This document shows positions 24,884 through 33,545 of a stretch of DNA of 64,000 bases, in pieces; positions within the stretch are counted from its first letter, which is position 1; each line of letters opens with the position of its first letter. The stretch covers positions 124,001 through 188,000 of the forward strand of contig NZ_JBANCG010000006.1 in assembly GCF_037026715.1 (NCBI RefSeq), in the 5' to 3' direction. The notes under the pieces are model-generated. The model searched no databases and was not told where the DNA came from. It saw only the letters and a program-made list of their open reading frames with translations. A program made the position numbers and the translations under genes. The DNA is from Breoghania sp037026715. GTDB lineage: Bacteria; Pseudomonadota; Alphaproteobacteria; Rhizobiales; Stappiaceae.

Positions 24884-27800
24884 TCAGGCGGCGTTTTCTT
24901 GCAGGAAGGTTTCGAGTAAGGCCATGCCCGCGCGGTCCTCGCCTTCGCGGCAGCGTTCCAGGGTTTCGGCGACGACCGTACGCGCCTCCTTGCACCGTGC
25001 CGTTGCGGTGAGCCAGTGGCCGAAGTCAAGCGCGGTGCGGGCTTCGAACAGCAGCAGTCCGCGCTCGCGCGTGCGCCTGAGGGCGGCGGTGAACAGGCGT
25101 TCGGTCCGCCGGGGTGCCGCCGTATCCTTGCCAAGCAGCGCGCGTGCGCGCCACAGCTCGCTCTCAAACAGCGTTTCTCCATCCTCCCGCGCGATCCGGC
25201 ACGCTGTCTCCAGCCGCTTGAGGGCCCGTTTGTCCGCACCCAGCCTCTGGTCGCCATTGGCGAGGATTGCGATGAGGTGAGGGCGCGCCACGCCCGCTCC
25301 GGTGCCGATGAAGGCATCGAAGCCGGCCTCCGCCTGCCGCAGCCCCTCCGCCGCGTTGCCCATGCGGATCAGCGCGTTTCCCTGAACGACCCGCGACCAG
25401 GCGGCCCAGAACCGCAGATCCCGATTGGTGCAGAATTCGACCGCCGTTTCCGCCGCATCGCCGCATTCGGCAAGCTCCAGCAGGTCGAACAACATGGCCC
25501 GGCACAGCAGCGCATAGCCGAGATTGTGATTGTGATTCGTCTCCATCGCGATGCGCATTGATTGTCGGCTCGTCTCCAGCGCGGTTTCGCTCAACCCGAG
25601 CAGAGCCTGCGACAGCGCCAGCAGCGAGAGCGAGGCGGTGCGCAGATCGGGGCCAAAAAGCACGGAGAGATAGCCCGGCCGCGCCTCCTCGTGGCGCAGC
25701 GCGACAGTCGAGAAATGGCGGCAGGCCTCCTGCAGGCGGCCGTTCCAGAACAAGGCCACGCCATATTGCCGGCGGGCTTCCATTTCGTAGGAGCGTTCCT
25801 GCGCAAGCTGCGCCGTCGCAAGGCAGGTGCGGGCAAGACCGAGCGCTTCGCGGTTGCGTCCGCGCACGGTCAGGATGAGCTGCTTGCCGAGCTGCGCCGA
25901 CGCGGTCAGGCCACGGTCGCCGTTCTTTTCTTCGCCGAGCTTGCGCGCCTCGTCGAAGCAGTGTTCCACACCGAGCCCGCCGACGCCCTTTTCCATCATC
26001 CGCACGGTGCCGAGCGCGACCAGCGCCTCCAGCTCTGCGTCCGTGCGCTTGGTCTCGTCTGCGATGGTGCGGGCGATCCGCCGCGCCTCCTCGTAGCTCG
26101 ACCGCGCCTCCGTCATGTTCGAGCGTCGCGCGGCGTGCTGTCCCGCGGTAAGCCAGTGGCGGACCGCGGTTTCCGGCATGCCGGCCCTGCAGGCGTGATG
26201 GGCGAGCAGCTCCGGCCTGGCGCCGGAAGCCACGCTGCCGGCCACTTCGGCGCCGCCGTTTTCCTCCAGCAGCGCCAGCAGGCAGGCGTGGATGTATTTC
26301 CTGTCGTCGCGCCACAAGCCGGCATAGGCGGCGTCCTGCACCAGCGCGTGCTTGAAGCGATAGCTGTCGCCGAGATCGGAGACGGGACAGATCAGATCCG
26401 CTTCCACAAGTCGGTTCAGCGCATCCTGAAGCAAAGCCTCCCGCTTGCAGGGGCCGTGGGTTCCCGGCATCGCTATGCCGGGCATGTCGGCAAGCCGCAT
26501 GAGCATCTCGCGCGAGAATTCCCGCCCGATGCAGGCACCGATCTGGGCAATCCATTTGGGCGAGGGGCCGCCGGGCAGGCCGAATCGCAGGCGGTCCAGG
26601 CGGGCGGCCAGCGAATCGCGCAAGGTCGCGGGAATGCCGTCGTCGGGGCCGCGCACGGAGCTGTGTTGGGGCAAGGTGGCTGCATCGCTCGCCTTGTCGA
26701 TGACCGCCCGCGTCAGTTCCTCGATGAAGAGCGGCACGCCATCGGAACGCTCCACAATCCGGTCGATCCAGTCGCCACGAAGCGGGCCGGCTCCCGCAAG
26801 GTGCGCGATGCTGGCGGCGATCCGTGCTGCATCGCGGCGGCCCAGCCTTTCCAGTGTGAGCACGCGGCTGTTGGGGGCATTGTGCAGCGCGTCCAGCGGT
26901 GCGCATGGCCCGGTCCGGGGGGAAGGGCGAGAGGTGAGGAGGATCATAACCGGCCTGCACACGCTTCCCGCAGCCAGCGCCTCGATGAGGTCCAGAGAGG
27001 CCGCATCGGCCCAGTGAACGTCCTCGACAAAGAGGATGACGGGATGGCGGTCGGCAAGTGCCGCGAGGCACGTCACCATCAGCGCCGCAGTGCGCCGGGC
27101 TATTTCGGTCTGCGTCAGCATGCCCAGAAGCGGAAGGCATTGCGCCGCCGCAAGGCCGATCAGATGGCCGAGCAGCGGCACCGAATAGCCGTCGCGGATG
27201 CCGAGCCCGGCAAGGAAGGCACGCAGCCGGTGGACCTTGGCCTCCTCCGTGTCGGTCTCTTCCAGTCCGATGAAATGGCTGAGGCCGGCCGCGAAGGGAT
27301 GCAGCGTCGTGCGCGAGCACAGTGCGGAACATTGCAGCTCGATATCGCGCGGGCGCGCCTCGCCGAGGCCTTCCAGGAAGTGCCGCACCAGCCGCGACTT
27401 GCCGATCCCGGCATCGCCCGTCACCAGAACCACCTGTCCGCGGCCGGCACAGGTCTGCCGCCAGGCGTCGCACAGGGCCGATTGCTCGTGCGCGCGGTTG
27501 ACGAATTCGGAAAGCCTGCCGCCGCCGCTCCGCTCGAAGCGGGTGCGGCGGGGCTCCGCGGCCACTGGCCGGTGCACGGTGATCGGGTCGCGAAATCCCT
27601 TCAGCCGGGCCGTGCGGGCGGGTGCGAAGCGGAATTCGCTCCGCGTCAGGCGATAGGTCGTGTCGTCCACCAGCGCCATGTTCTGCCCCGCGCCGGTCTG
27701 GAGACGTGCGGCCAGGTTCGGTGCGGGGCCGAGAAGCTCAAGTCCGTCAGGATCGCTCGCACGGTTGTCGACGATCGCCACTTCGCCGGTCGCGATGCCG

Positions 27801-28168
27801 ATGCGCAGGCGAAGCGGCGTTGCGCTGTTGTCGCCGACCGCGCAACGCCGGTTTTCGCGTTCCATGTGGGACAGCACGCCAAGCGCGGCCATTACCGCGC
27901 GGCTCGCATTGTCCTCGTGCGCGGCGGGATATCCGAAGCAGCACAGAATGCCGTCGCCCTTGTGGTGGCAGATGATGCCGCCCAGCGAACGCACCATTTC
28001 GCGGACGGTTTCGCGATAGCGGTTCATCACCGCCCAGAGATCTTCCGGCTCCAGCGCGCACGACATGGCAGTCGATTGCACGATGTCGCAAAAGATAACG
28101 CTTACCTGCCGGCGCTCGGATGTAACTCCATGCGCCGGTGCGCGCGCAACGTCTCCTGGGGTGCTCAA
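24884..28168 (-). CDS. Class III adenylate cyclase-AAA ATPase-TPR signalling protein
   Basis: The 1094-residue protein starts from a TTG with no good ribosome site. An N-terminal cyclase domain (about 20-190) keeps both metal aspartates, D28 in IFCDIVQST and D72 in HKGDGILCCFG. A STAND-type ATPase follows with Walker A VTGDAGIGKSRLV and Walker B VILFVEDVHWAD (about 255-400). The remaining half is TPR-like helical repeats. There is no DNA-binding domain. Proteins of this build are common in rhizobia, and for most the signal is unknown. It converges on opgH with a 68-base gap. Confidence 0.85.
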   Translation of the reverse strand: MSTPGDVARAPAHGVTSERRQVSVIFCDIVQSTAMSCALEPEDLWAVMNRYRETVREMVRSLGGIICHHKGDGILCCFGYPAAHEDNASRAVMAALGVLSHMERENRRCAVGDNSATPLRLRIGIATGEVAIVDNRASDPDGLELLGPAPNLAARLQTGAGQNMALVDDTTYRLTRSEFRFAPARTARLKGFRDPITVHRPVAAEPRRTRFERSGGGRLSEFVNRAHEQSALCDAWRQTCAGRGQVVLVTGDAGIGKSRLVRHFLEGLGEARPRDIELQCSALCSRTTLHPFAAGLSHFIGLEETDTEEAKVHRLRAFLAGLGIRDGYSVPLLGHLIGLAAAQCLPLLGMLTQTEIARRTAALMVTCLAALADRHPVILFVEDVHWADAASLDLIEALAAGSVCRPVMILLTSRPSPRTGPCAPLDALHNAPNSRVLTLERLGRRDAARIAASIAHLAGAGPLRGDWIDRIVERSDGVPLFIEELTRAVIDKASDAATLPQHSSVRGPDDGIPATLRDSLAARLDRLRFGLPGGPSPKWIAQIGACIGREFSREMLMRLADMPGIAMPGTHGPCKREALLQDALNRLVEADLICPVSDLGDSYRFKHALVQDAAYAGLWRDDRKYIHACLLALLEENGGAEVAGSVASGARPELLAHHACRAGMPETAVRHWLTAGQHAARRSNMTEARSSYEEARRIARTIADETKRTDAELEALVALGTVRMMEKGVGGLGVEHCFDEARKLGEEKNGDRGLTASAQLGKQLILTVRGRNREALGLARTCLATAQLAQERSYEMEARRQYGVALFWNGRLQEACRHFSTVALRHEEARPGYLSVLFGPDLRTASLSLLALSQALLGLSETALETSRQSMRIAMETNHNHNLGYALLCRAMLFDLLELAECGDAAETAVEFCTNRDLRFWAAWSRVVQGNALIRMGNAAEGLRQAEAGFDAFIGTGAGVARPHLIAILANGDQRLGADKRALKRLETACRIAREDGETLFESELWRARALLGKDTAAPRRTERLFTAALRRTRERGLLLFEARTALDFGHWLTATARCKEARTVVAETLERCREGEDRAGMALLETFLQENAA

Positions 28169-28345
28169 CGGCAGTAACCCGACCTGCTGCGGTTAATCCG
28201 AAGTGCACAACGAACATTGCGCCGCTCGATCGTTCGATCGCGGCAGCCTATTATTTTCCGTTAGGTAAATCTTGTAGCGGAAGAGGCCGTTTGTCCAGTC
28301 TTCCATTTGATAGAGGCCGGGCGGCAATACGACGGCTAAGGGCTG

Positions 28346-28819
28346 TCAGCGGCAGCGCCGTGCCGCCTGCACCATGTTTTCAAGCGCGGACAGGAAGGCG
28401 GACCGATCCTTCTGGCTCACCGCCCGTCCGCCTCCGCGAATCTCCCCTGTTTCGCGCAGGTGCCGGTTGAGATCGCGCATGGCAAGCGCCATGCCGATGC
28501 CCGCCCCGTCGAACGGTTTGCCGGACTGGCCCAGAACCTGCGCGCCCTTCTCCAGACAGCGCGAGGCGAGCGGGATGTCGTTGGTAATGCAAATGTCGCG
28601 TGCGGTGATGGCGTCTGCGATCCAGTCGTCTGCCGCGTCCGGACCTTCGGGCACAATGACGCGCTTCACCAGCGGGCTGTCGTCGAGCCGCATCCACTGG
28701 TTGGTGACGAAATGCATGGTGAGCCCGTGCCGTTCGCCCACGCGCACCACCTCCGCCTTCACCGTGCAGGCGTCGGCGTCCACGTAAATCTCGGGCAGGG
28801 CGGGCTTTTCTGCGTTCAC
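28346..28819 (-). CDS. DUF188 (YaiI/YqxD) family protein
   Basis: The GTG at 28819 overlaps the stop of the ABC-F gene (GTGA), giving 157 residues. The family signature is clear: EIYVDADACTVKAEVVRVGERHG at the N-terminus, TNDIPLASRCLEKGAQVLG in the middle, and the terminal LNRHLRETGEIRGGGRAVS. The fold is PIN/NYN-like with conserved aspartates, so nuclease activity is suspected but not established. Coupling to an ABC-F protein suggests a translation-linked role. Confidence 0.88.
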   Translation of the reverse strand: MNAEKPALPEIYVDADACTVKAEVVRVGERHGLTMHFVTNQWMRLDDSPLVKRVIVPEGPDAADDWIADAITARDICITNDIPLASRCLEKGAQVLGQSGKPFDGAGIGMALAMRDLNRHLRETGEIRGGGRAVSQKDRSAFLSALENMVQAARRCR

Positions 28820-30651
28820 CGGCCTTCCAGCTCCTCGCGCAGCATTTCCAGTTCCAGCCACTGTTCCTCGGCTGCCGCCAGTTCGCCCTCCAGCCGCTCC
28901 AGCTCCGCCGTCACCTGGGAAAATCCGTCCGCATCGCGCGAATAGAAGGCGGGGTCCGCGATCTTCGCGCGCCGCGTGGCGATATCGGCCTGAAGCGTCT
29001 CCATCCGGCCGGGCAGGGTCTCCAGCGCGTGCTTTTCCTTGAACGACAGCTTGCGCTTCGCCGTCTGCGGCTTTCCTGCCGGTGCGCTGTCCGGCGAACC
29101 CGTCTGCGGCTTGCCGGGCTTGGCCGACGCTTGCGCACCCTCATTGCGCGCCCGCACCCCGTGGCCGCGCTGGGCGACCATGTCGGAATAGCCGCCGGCA
29201 TATTCGATCCAGGTGCCGTCGCCCTCGCCCGCGATGACCGATGTCGCCACCCGGTCCAGGAAATCGCGGTCGTGGGAGACAAGGATCACGGTGCCGGTGT
29301 AGTCGGCGATCAGTTCCTGAAGGAGATCGAGCGTCTCCAGGTCGAGATCGTTGGTCGGCTCGTCGAGCACCAGCATGTTGGAGGGCGTGGCGAGCGCGCG
29401 TGCCAGCATCAGCCGGCCGCGTTCGCCGCCCGAAAGCGCGGAAATCGGCGTTCCCGCCTGTTCCGGAGTGAACAGGAAATCCTTCATGTAGGCGACGACG
29501 TGCTTGGTGACGCCGCCGATCTCCAGCTTGTCGCCGCGTCCGTCGGTCAGCGCCTCGCGCAGTGTCCATGCGGGATCGAGGCTCGCCCGGCGCTGGTCGA
29601 GCGTCACCATCTGGAGGTTGGTGCCGAGCTTGATCTTGCCGCTGTCGGGCTGAAGCTTTCCCGTCAGAAGGTTCAGCAGCGTCGTCTTGCCCGCGCCGTT
29701 CGGCCCGATGATGCCGATCCGATCGCCGCGCTGGATGATGGTGGAGAACCGGTCGACGATCGCGCGCTCGCCAAAAGCCTTGGAAATCTCCTCGGCCTTG
29801 ACCACCTCCTTGCCGGAGGTTTCACCCTCGCTTGCGGTCAGCTTGACGTTGCCCTGGGACTTGCGCTGTTCGCGGCGTTGCGTGCGCAGGTCGGCGAGGG
29901 CGCGCATGCGTCCCATATTGCGCTTTCGCCTTGCGGTGACGCCGTAGCGGACCCAATGCTCCTCGGCCACGATCTTGCGATCGAGCTTGTGGCGGTCGCG
30001 CTCCTCCTGCTCCAGAACGTCGTCCCGCCATGCCTCGAAATTGGCAAATCCCTGGTCCATCCGACGCAAGGTGCCGCGGTCCAGCCACAGCGTGGAGCGG
30101 GCGAGATCCTGAAGGAAACGGCGGTCGTGCGAGATCAGGACGAGGGCCGAACGCATGGAGGAGAGCTCCTCCTCCAGCCACTCGATCGCCGGCAGGTCGA
30201 GGTGGTTGGTCGGTTCGTCCAGCAACAGGATGTCGGGAACCGGCGCCAGAACCCGCGCCAGCGCCGCCCGCCGGGCTTCGCCGCCGGAAAGCTGCTCGGG
30301 GTGCTCCTCCCCGGTCAGGCCCAGCTCGTTCAACAGATATTGGGCCCGGTAATGGTCGTCTCCCGGCGCAAGCCCTGCTTCCACGTAGGCGAGCGTGGTC
30401 GCGAAGCCGGAAAGGTCCGGTTCCTGCGGCAAGTAGCGCACCGTGGCACCGGGCTGCACGAAACGGCGGCCGCCGTCGGCCTCGACAAGGCCGGCGGCGA
30501 TCTTCAGCAGGGTCGATTTGCCGGAGCCGTTGCGCCCGACGAGGCACAGCCGGTCGCCCGGCGCGACGGCCATCTCGACATCCTCGAACAGCGCGGTGCC
30601 GCCGAAGGTGAGCCGGATCGATTGCAGGGTGAGGAGCGGTGGAAGAGCCAT
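28816..30651 (-). CDS. uup: Uup-like ABC-F ATPase (ribosome-associated)
   Basis: The 611-residue protein has two ABC ATPase domains and no membrane part. Domain 1 has GRNGSGKSTLLK, the LSGGEARRAALARVL signature and ILLLDEPTNHLDLPA; domain 2 has GPNGAGKTTLL, LSGGERGRLMLARAL and LVLDEPTNDLDLE. The linker between them is charged, and the C-terminus is a coiled coil with LSFKEKHALETLPGRME, typical of Uup. ABC-F proteins act on the ribosome E site. The start at 30651 (MALPPLLTL) lacks a Shine-Dalgarno sequence because hairpin arms lie directly upstream. An earlier ATG at 30714 is also in frame. Confidence 0.9.
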   Translation of the reverse strand: MALPPLLTLQSIRLTFGGTALFEDVEMAVAPGDRLCLVGRNGSGKSTLLKIAAGLVEADGGRRFVQPGATVRYLPQEPDLSGFATTLAYVEAGLAPGDDHYRAQYLLNELGLTGEEHPEQLSGGEARRAALARVLAPVPDILLLDEPTNHLDLPAIEWLEEELSSMRSALVLISHDRRFLQDLARSTLWLDRGTLRRMDQGFANFEAWRDDVLEQEERDRHKLDRKIVAEEHWVRYGVTARRKRNMGRMRALADLRTQRREQRKSQGNVKLTASEGETSGKEVVKAEEISKAFGERAIVDRFSTIIQRGDRIGIIGPNGAGKTTLLNLLTGKLQPDSGKIKLGTNLQMVTLDQRRASLDPAWTLREALTDGRGDKLEIGGVTKHVVAYMKDFLFTPEQAGTPISALSGGERGRLMLARALATPSNMLVLDEPTNDLDLETLDLLQELIADYTGTVILVSHDRDFLDRVATSVIAGEGDGTWIEYAGGYSDMVAQRGHGVRARNEGAQASAKPGKPQTGSPDSAPAGKPQTAKRKLSFKEKHALETLPGRMETLQADIATRRAKIADPAFYSRDADGFSQVTAELERLEGELAAAEEQWLELEMLREELEGR

Positions 30652-30653
30652 GA

Positions 30654-30692
30654 TACATGCGCATGTACCCTTGCCGCGCTCGCCCGGCAAGG
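30654..30692 (-). promoter_or_regulatory. Tandem hairpins in the leader of the ABC-F gene
   Basis: TACATGCGCATGTA (30654-30667) is a perfect 14-base palindrome two bases from the ATG. Next to it, CCTTGCC and GGCAAGG (30669-30675 and 30686-30692) form a 7-base stem with a 10-base loop. Together they replace the usual ribosome site. ABC-F genes are often under leader control, so this could be a translation switch, or the region may be coding if the start is at 30714. Confidence 0.4.
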
Positions 30693-31235
30693 CTCGCGTA
30701 AGCTTGCGGTGCATGATCCTCGGTCTACGACCCGGTCCATCCGGCCCTTCGCCTTCTGCCCGGCCCCTCCTGCCCAACCCGTCCCGGGAGGGGCGGCTGT
30801 GCGAGGGGCGCCGGGCTGGTCTCTTTCGCTGGGTGCTCTTGTCAGGCCTCTTGTCCGGGGCTCTCGCCCGGCCCACTTGTGCAGTCCACGTGCTCGGCCA
30901 GTCGGTTCAGCCAGTCAGTTCGGATCAGCGGCATTGTTTGCGATGCGGTAGCCGAAAACCGCTCGATATTCCGCAGGTGCAGCTGGAGCGAGGGGGTGTC
31001 GTGTCGCGTGTGTTTTGTCGTCGCCAAGAAAAGAGATACACGGCGCGCAATCGCAAGGTTACAAGGCGCGCCGGTTACGTTGAGCGAATCCGGGAGGCCG
31101 AGTGTTAGTAACCATAAAGTTATAAACCACTTGCCTCTATCTAGGGTTGGTCAAAAAAGAGATCTCCTTCCGTGTAACAAGAGACAATGCCAATTCCCGG
31201 AATGCGAATTATGTTTTCAAACGCTTGATCACGGA
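30693..31235. other. Gene-free region between the ABC-F leader and the GntR/UTRA gene
   Basis: A G/C-rich part (30720-30880) changes near 31090 to A/T-rich DNA (GTTAGTAACCATAAAGTTATAAACCACTTGCC), which is likely promoter DNA for the regulator at 31236. I saw no clear operator palindrome. A short minus-strand frame at 30842-31027 is not convincing as a gene. Confidence 0.4.
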
Positions 31236-31925
31236 ATGCAGATGCAGGTTCCGAAATACGAGCAGATCGCCGAGACCCTTGGCCGAGAGATCCGTGAGGG
31301 GATCCATCCCGAGGGCACGCTGTTGCCCACAGAGGCGCAGCTGTCCGCGCGGTTTCAGGTCAGCCGGCATACGATCCGGCACGGGCTCAGGGCGTTGCGC
31401 GAACGCGGCCTCGTCAAGTCGCGCCAGGGGCGCGGCACGGAGGTGGTGCGTGCGCAGGAACGTTCTGTCGGTGCCGGCTATCATGTGGTCGAGGGATTCG
31501 CGGCCTCGCCGTTCGACTGGCCTTTCCATCTGGAGGGCGTTTCCACGGTAACGGCGGCGGACAGGGCGGACTTCGATCTGCCGTCGGGCGGACCTATGCT
31601 GCGGCTTTCCGGTGTCTTTCGCGACGAGACGGCGGGTTGGGAAGCTGCGGCCCGGATCTATCTCGACGAGGCGTGTGGAGATGCCGTGCCGCATCTGTCA
31701 GGCGGGCATCTGCCCACGTTGCTGGCCTCCCTGCACGGGCTTCGCCCTGCCCAGATTCTTCAAGAAATCCGCTGCGAGGTTTCCCCCGATTTCGCGTCGG
31801 GGTTGTGTCGGCTGGTGCTGACGCGGCGCTACCTCAGCCCTGCGGGCACCGTCTACATGGTGTTGCGCGCGATTTGTCCGCAAGCGACCTTTGCGCTCAG
31901 GTCCATCCTGTCGACCGCCAACTGA
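31236..31925 (+). CDS. GntR-family regulator with UTRA domain
   Basis: The winged-helix N-terminus is clear: KYEQIAETLGREIREG followed by LPTEAQLSARFQVSRHTIRH, with the usual helix-turn-helix arginines. The C-terminal ligand domain is UTRA-like (HutC/FarR class): LRLSGVFRDETAGWEAAARI and LTRRYLSPAGTVYMVLRAICP. The product is 229 residues; ATG 31242 is an alternative start with better spacing. It is followed on the same strand by a thiolase gene 182 bases downstream, so it may regulate that gene. The ligand is unknown. Confidence 0.85.
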   Translation: MQMQVPKYEQIAETLGREIREGIHPEGTLLPTEAQLSARFQVSRHTIRHGLRALRERGLVKSRQGRGTEVVRAQERSVGAGYHVVEGFAASPFDWPFHLEGVSTVTAADRADFDLPSGGPMLRLSGVFRDETAGWEAAARIYLDEACGDAVPHLSGGHLPTLLASLHGLRPAQILQEIRCEVSPDFASGLCRLVLTRRYLSPAGTVYMVLRAICPQATFALRSILSTAN

Positions 31926-32107
31926 TTCGCTTCGCTGCTGCATCCCTTTGCTTCTGGCGTCTGCCGATCTTTGCCGTTGTTGCAACGCACACTCCGCGCT
32001 ACGTTTGCAGCCGGAGGAAACGGCGCTCTTGGCGGCGCCAGGGCGCCTGCCCGTCGGTGCGGCTTTGCCGGGCCCGCGGCGCGGCGCTTCACAGGGAGGA
32101 GATTTCC

Positions 32108-33274
32108 ATGAGTGCAGCAATTGTCGGCTGGTCGCATCTGCCCTTCGGCAGGCTTTCCGACGAGACCGTCGAGAGCCTGATCGTCAAGGCGGCCAACGGC
32201 GCGCTGGCCGACGCGGGGATTGCGGCGTCTGACGTCGACGAGATCGTGCTCGGCCATTTCAACGCGGGCTTCTCCGCGCAGGACTTCACGGCCTCGCTGG
32301 TGCTGCAGGCCGACCCGGCGCTTCGCTTCAAGCCGGCGACGCGGGTGGAAAACGCCTGCGCGACAGGGTCCGCCGCCGTCCATCAGGGGGTCCGCGCGGT
32401 CAATTCGGGTGCGGCGCGCTTCGTGCTGGTCGTCGGCGTGGAGCAGATGACGACGACGCCGGGTCCGGAGATCGGCCAGAACCTGCTCAAGGCCTCCTAC
32501 CTTGCCGAAGAAGGCGACATTCCCGCCGGTTTTGCAGGCGTCTTCGGCAAGATCGCCGGGGCCTATTTCCAGAAATACGGCGATCAGTCCGACGCGCTGG
32601 CGGCAATCGCGGCGAAGAACCATCGGAACGGCGTGAAGAACCCCTATGCCCAGATGCGCAAGGATCTCGGCTACGAGTTCTGCCGCGCGGAGAGCGACAA
32701 GAACCCGATCGTCGCAGGTCCCCTGAAGCGCACCGACTGTTCGCTCGTCTCCGACGGTGCCGCCGCGATCGTCCTCACCAACACCGAGACGGCGCTTGGC
32801 ATGAGGAAGGCCGTCGCCTTCCGCTCCACTGCGCATGCGCAGGACTTCCTGCCGATGTCCAAGCGCGACATCCTGAAGTTCGAGGGCTGTGCCACCGCCT
32901 GGGACCGGGCTCTGAAATCCGCCGGCATCACGCTCGATGATCTTTCCTTCGTGGAAACCCACGACTGCTTTACCATCGCGGAACTGATCGAGTATGAGGC
33001 GATGGGGCTCGCGCCGGAAGGCCAGGGTGCGAAGGCGATTCTGGAGGGCTGGACCGAGGTCGATGGCAAGCTGCCGGTCAACGTATCGGGCGGGCTGAAG
33101 GCCAAGGGCCACCCGATCGGCGCCACCGGCGTTTCCATGCACGCCATCACCGCCATGCAGCTTGCCGGCGAGGCGGGCGACATGCAGCTTCCCAATGCCG
33201 AGATCGGCGGCATCTTCAACATGGGCGGCGCGGCGGTCGCGAACTACGTGAGCGTGCTGCAGGCGCTGAAGTAG
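32108..33274 (+). CDS. Thiolase-family protein (acetyl-CoA acetyltransferase-like)
   Basis: The 388-residue protein starts at ATG 32108 with AGGGAGGAG upstream. Thiolase features are VENACATGSAAVHQGVRAVN (nucleophilic cysteine near residue 85), FVETHDCFTIAEL (the H-x-C region) and GGLKAKGHPIGATGVSMHA near the C-terminus. This is the SCP-x/PaaJ-like subgroup that lacks some canonical residues, so it may cleave or join an unusual acyl-CoA rather than act as an ordinary beta-ketothiolase. There is no adjacent hydratase or DUF35 OB-fold partner, which often accompanies SCP-x thiolases. Confidence 0.88.
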   Translation: MSAAIVGWSHLPFGRLSDETVESLIVKAANGALADAGIAASDVDEIVLGHFNAGFSAQDFTASLVLQADPALRFKPATRVENACATGSAAVHQGVRAVNSGAARFVLVVGVEQMTTTPGPEIGQNLLKASYLAEEGDIPAGFAGVFGKIAGAYFQKYGDQSDALAAIAAKNHRNGVKNPYAQMRKDLGYEFCRAESDKNPIVAGPLKRTDCSLVSDGAAAIVLTNTETALGMRKAVAFRSTAHAQDFLPMSKRDILKFEGCATAWDRALKSAGITLDDLSFVETHDCFTIAELIEYEAMGLAPEGQGAKAILEGWTEVDGKLPVNVSGGLKAKGHPIGATGVSMHAITAMQLAGEAGDMQLPNAEIGGIFNMGGAAVANYVSVLQALK

Positions 33275-33337
33275 GGTCCCGGCCCGCGCAGCGCCAGGCA
33301 AGAAGTCATCGTTGGACCCGAGGCACAATCTCTCCGC

Positions 33338-33433
33338 TCGTCATCACCCGGCGCAGTCCGGGTGATCCATGGCCGTCGTCCTGACAGTCGCAGGCCGCGC
33401 TGGATTGCCCGGACTGCGCCCGGCAATGACGAT
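33338..33433. repeat. Intergenic inverted repeat, family G
   Basis: Arms CGTCATCACCCGGCGCAGTC (33340-33359) and the inverted GGACTGCGCCCGGCAATGACG at the far end frame a spacer near 33370-33400. One copy in this window. It follows the thiolase stop by about 60 bases. Confidence 0.6.
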
Positions 33434-33490
33434 GGAGGGTGTGGCGCATTTGGATAGCGCCCCAGCGCCCGAGGTCTCGGGGAATGAAAA

Positions 33491-33516
33491 ACGCCCGCCG
33501 GTCTTCCGGCGGGCGT
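33491..33516 (-). terminator. Strong terminator hairpin after the alpha/beta-hydrolase gene
   Basis: ACGCCCGCCGG, loop TCTT, then CCGGCGGGCGT. On the minus strand the stem is followed by TTTTTC, a classic intrinsic terminator 30 bases beyond the stop at 33546. It could also stop plus-strand readthrough. Confidence 0.85.
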
Positions 33517-33545
33517 CGTTTCTTGCGAAATCGGGAACCGCTGAC

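Noticed and set aside
25562..28177. Very long open frame on the plus strand opposite the cyclase-ATPase gene
   Set aside because: It is the antisense of a clear multidomain gene; the high G+C content leaves few stops. The translation is Arg/Gly/Ala-rich with no family motif.
30842..31027. 61-residue minus-strand frame upstream of the ABC-F gene
   Set aside because: TTG start with no ribosome site and no family resemblance.
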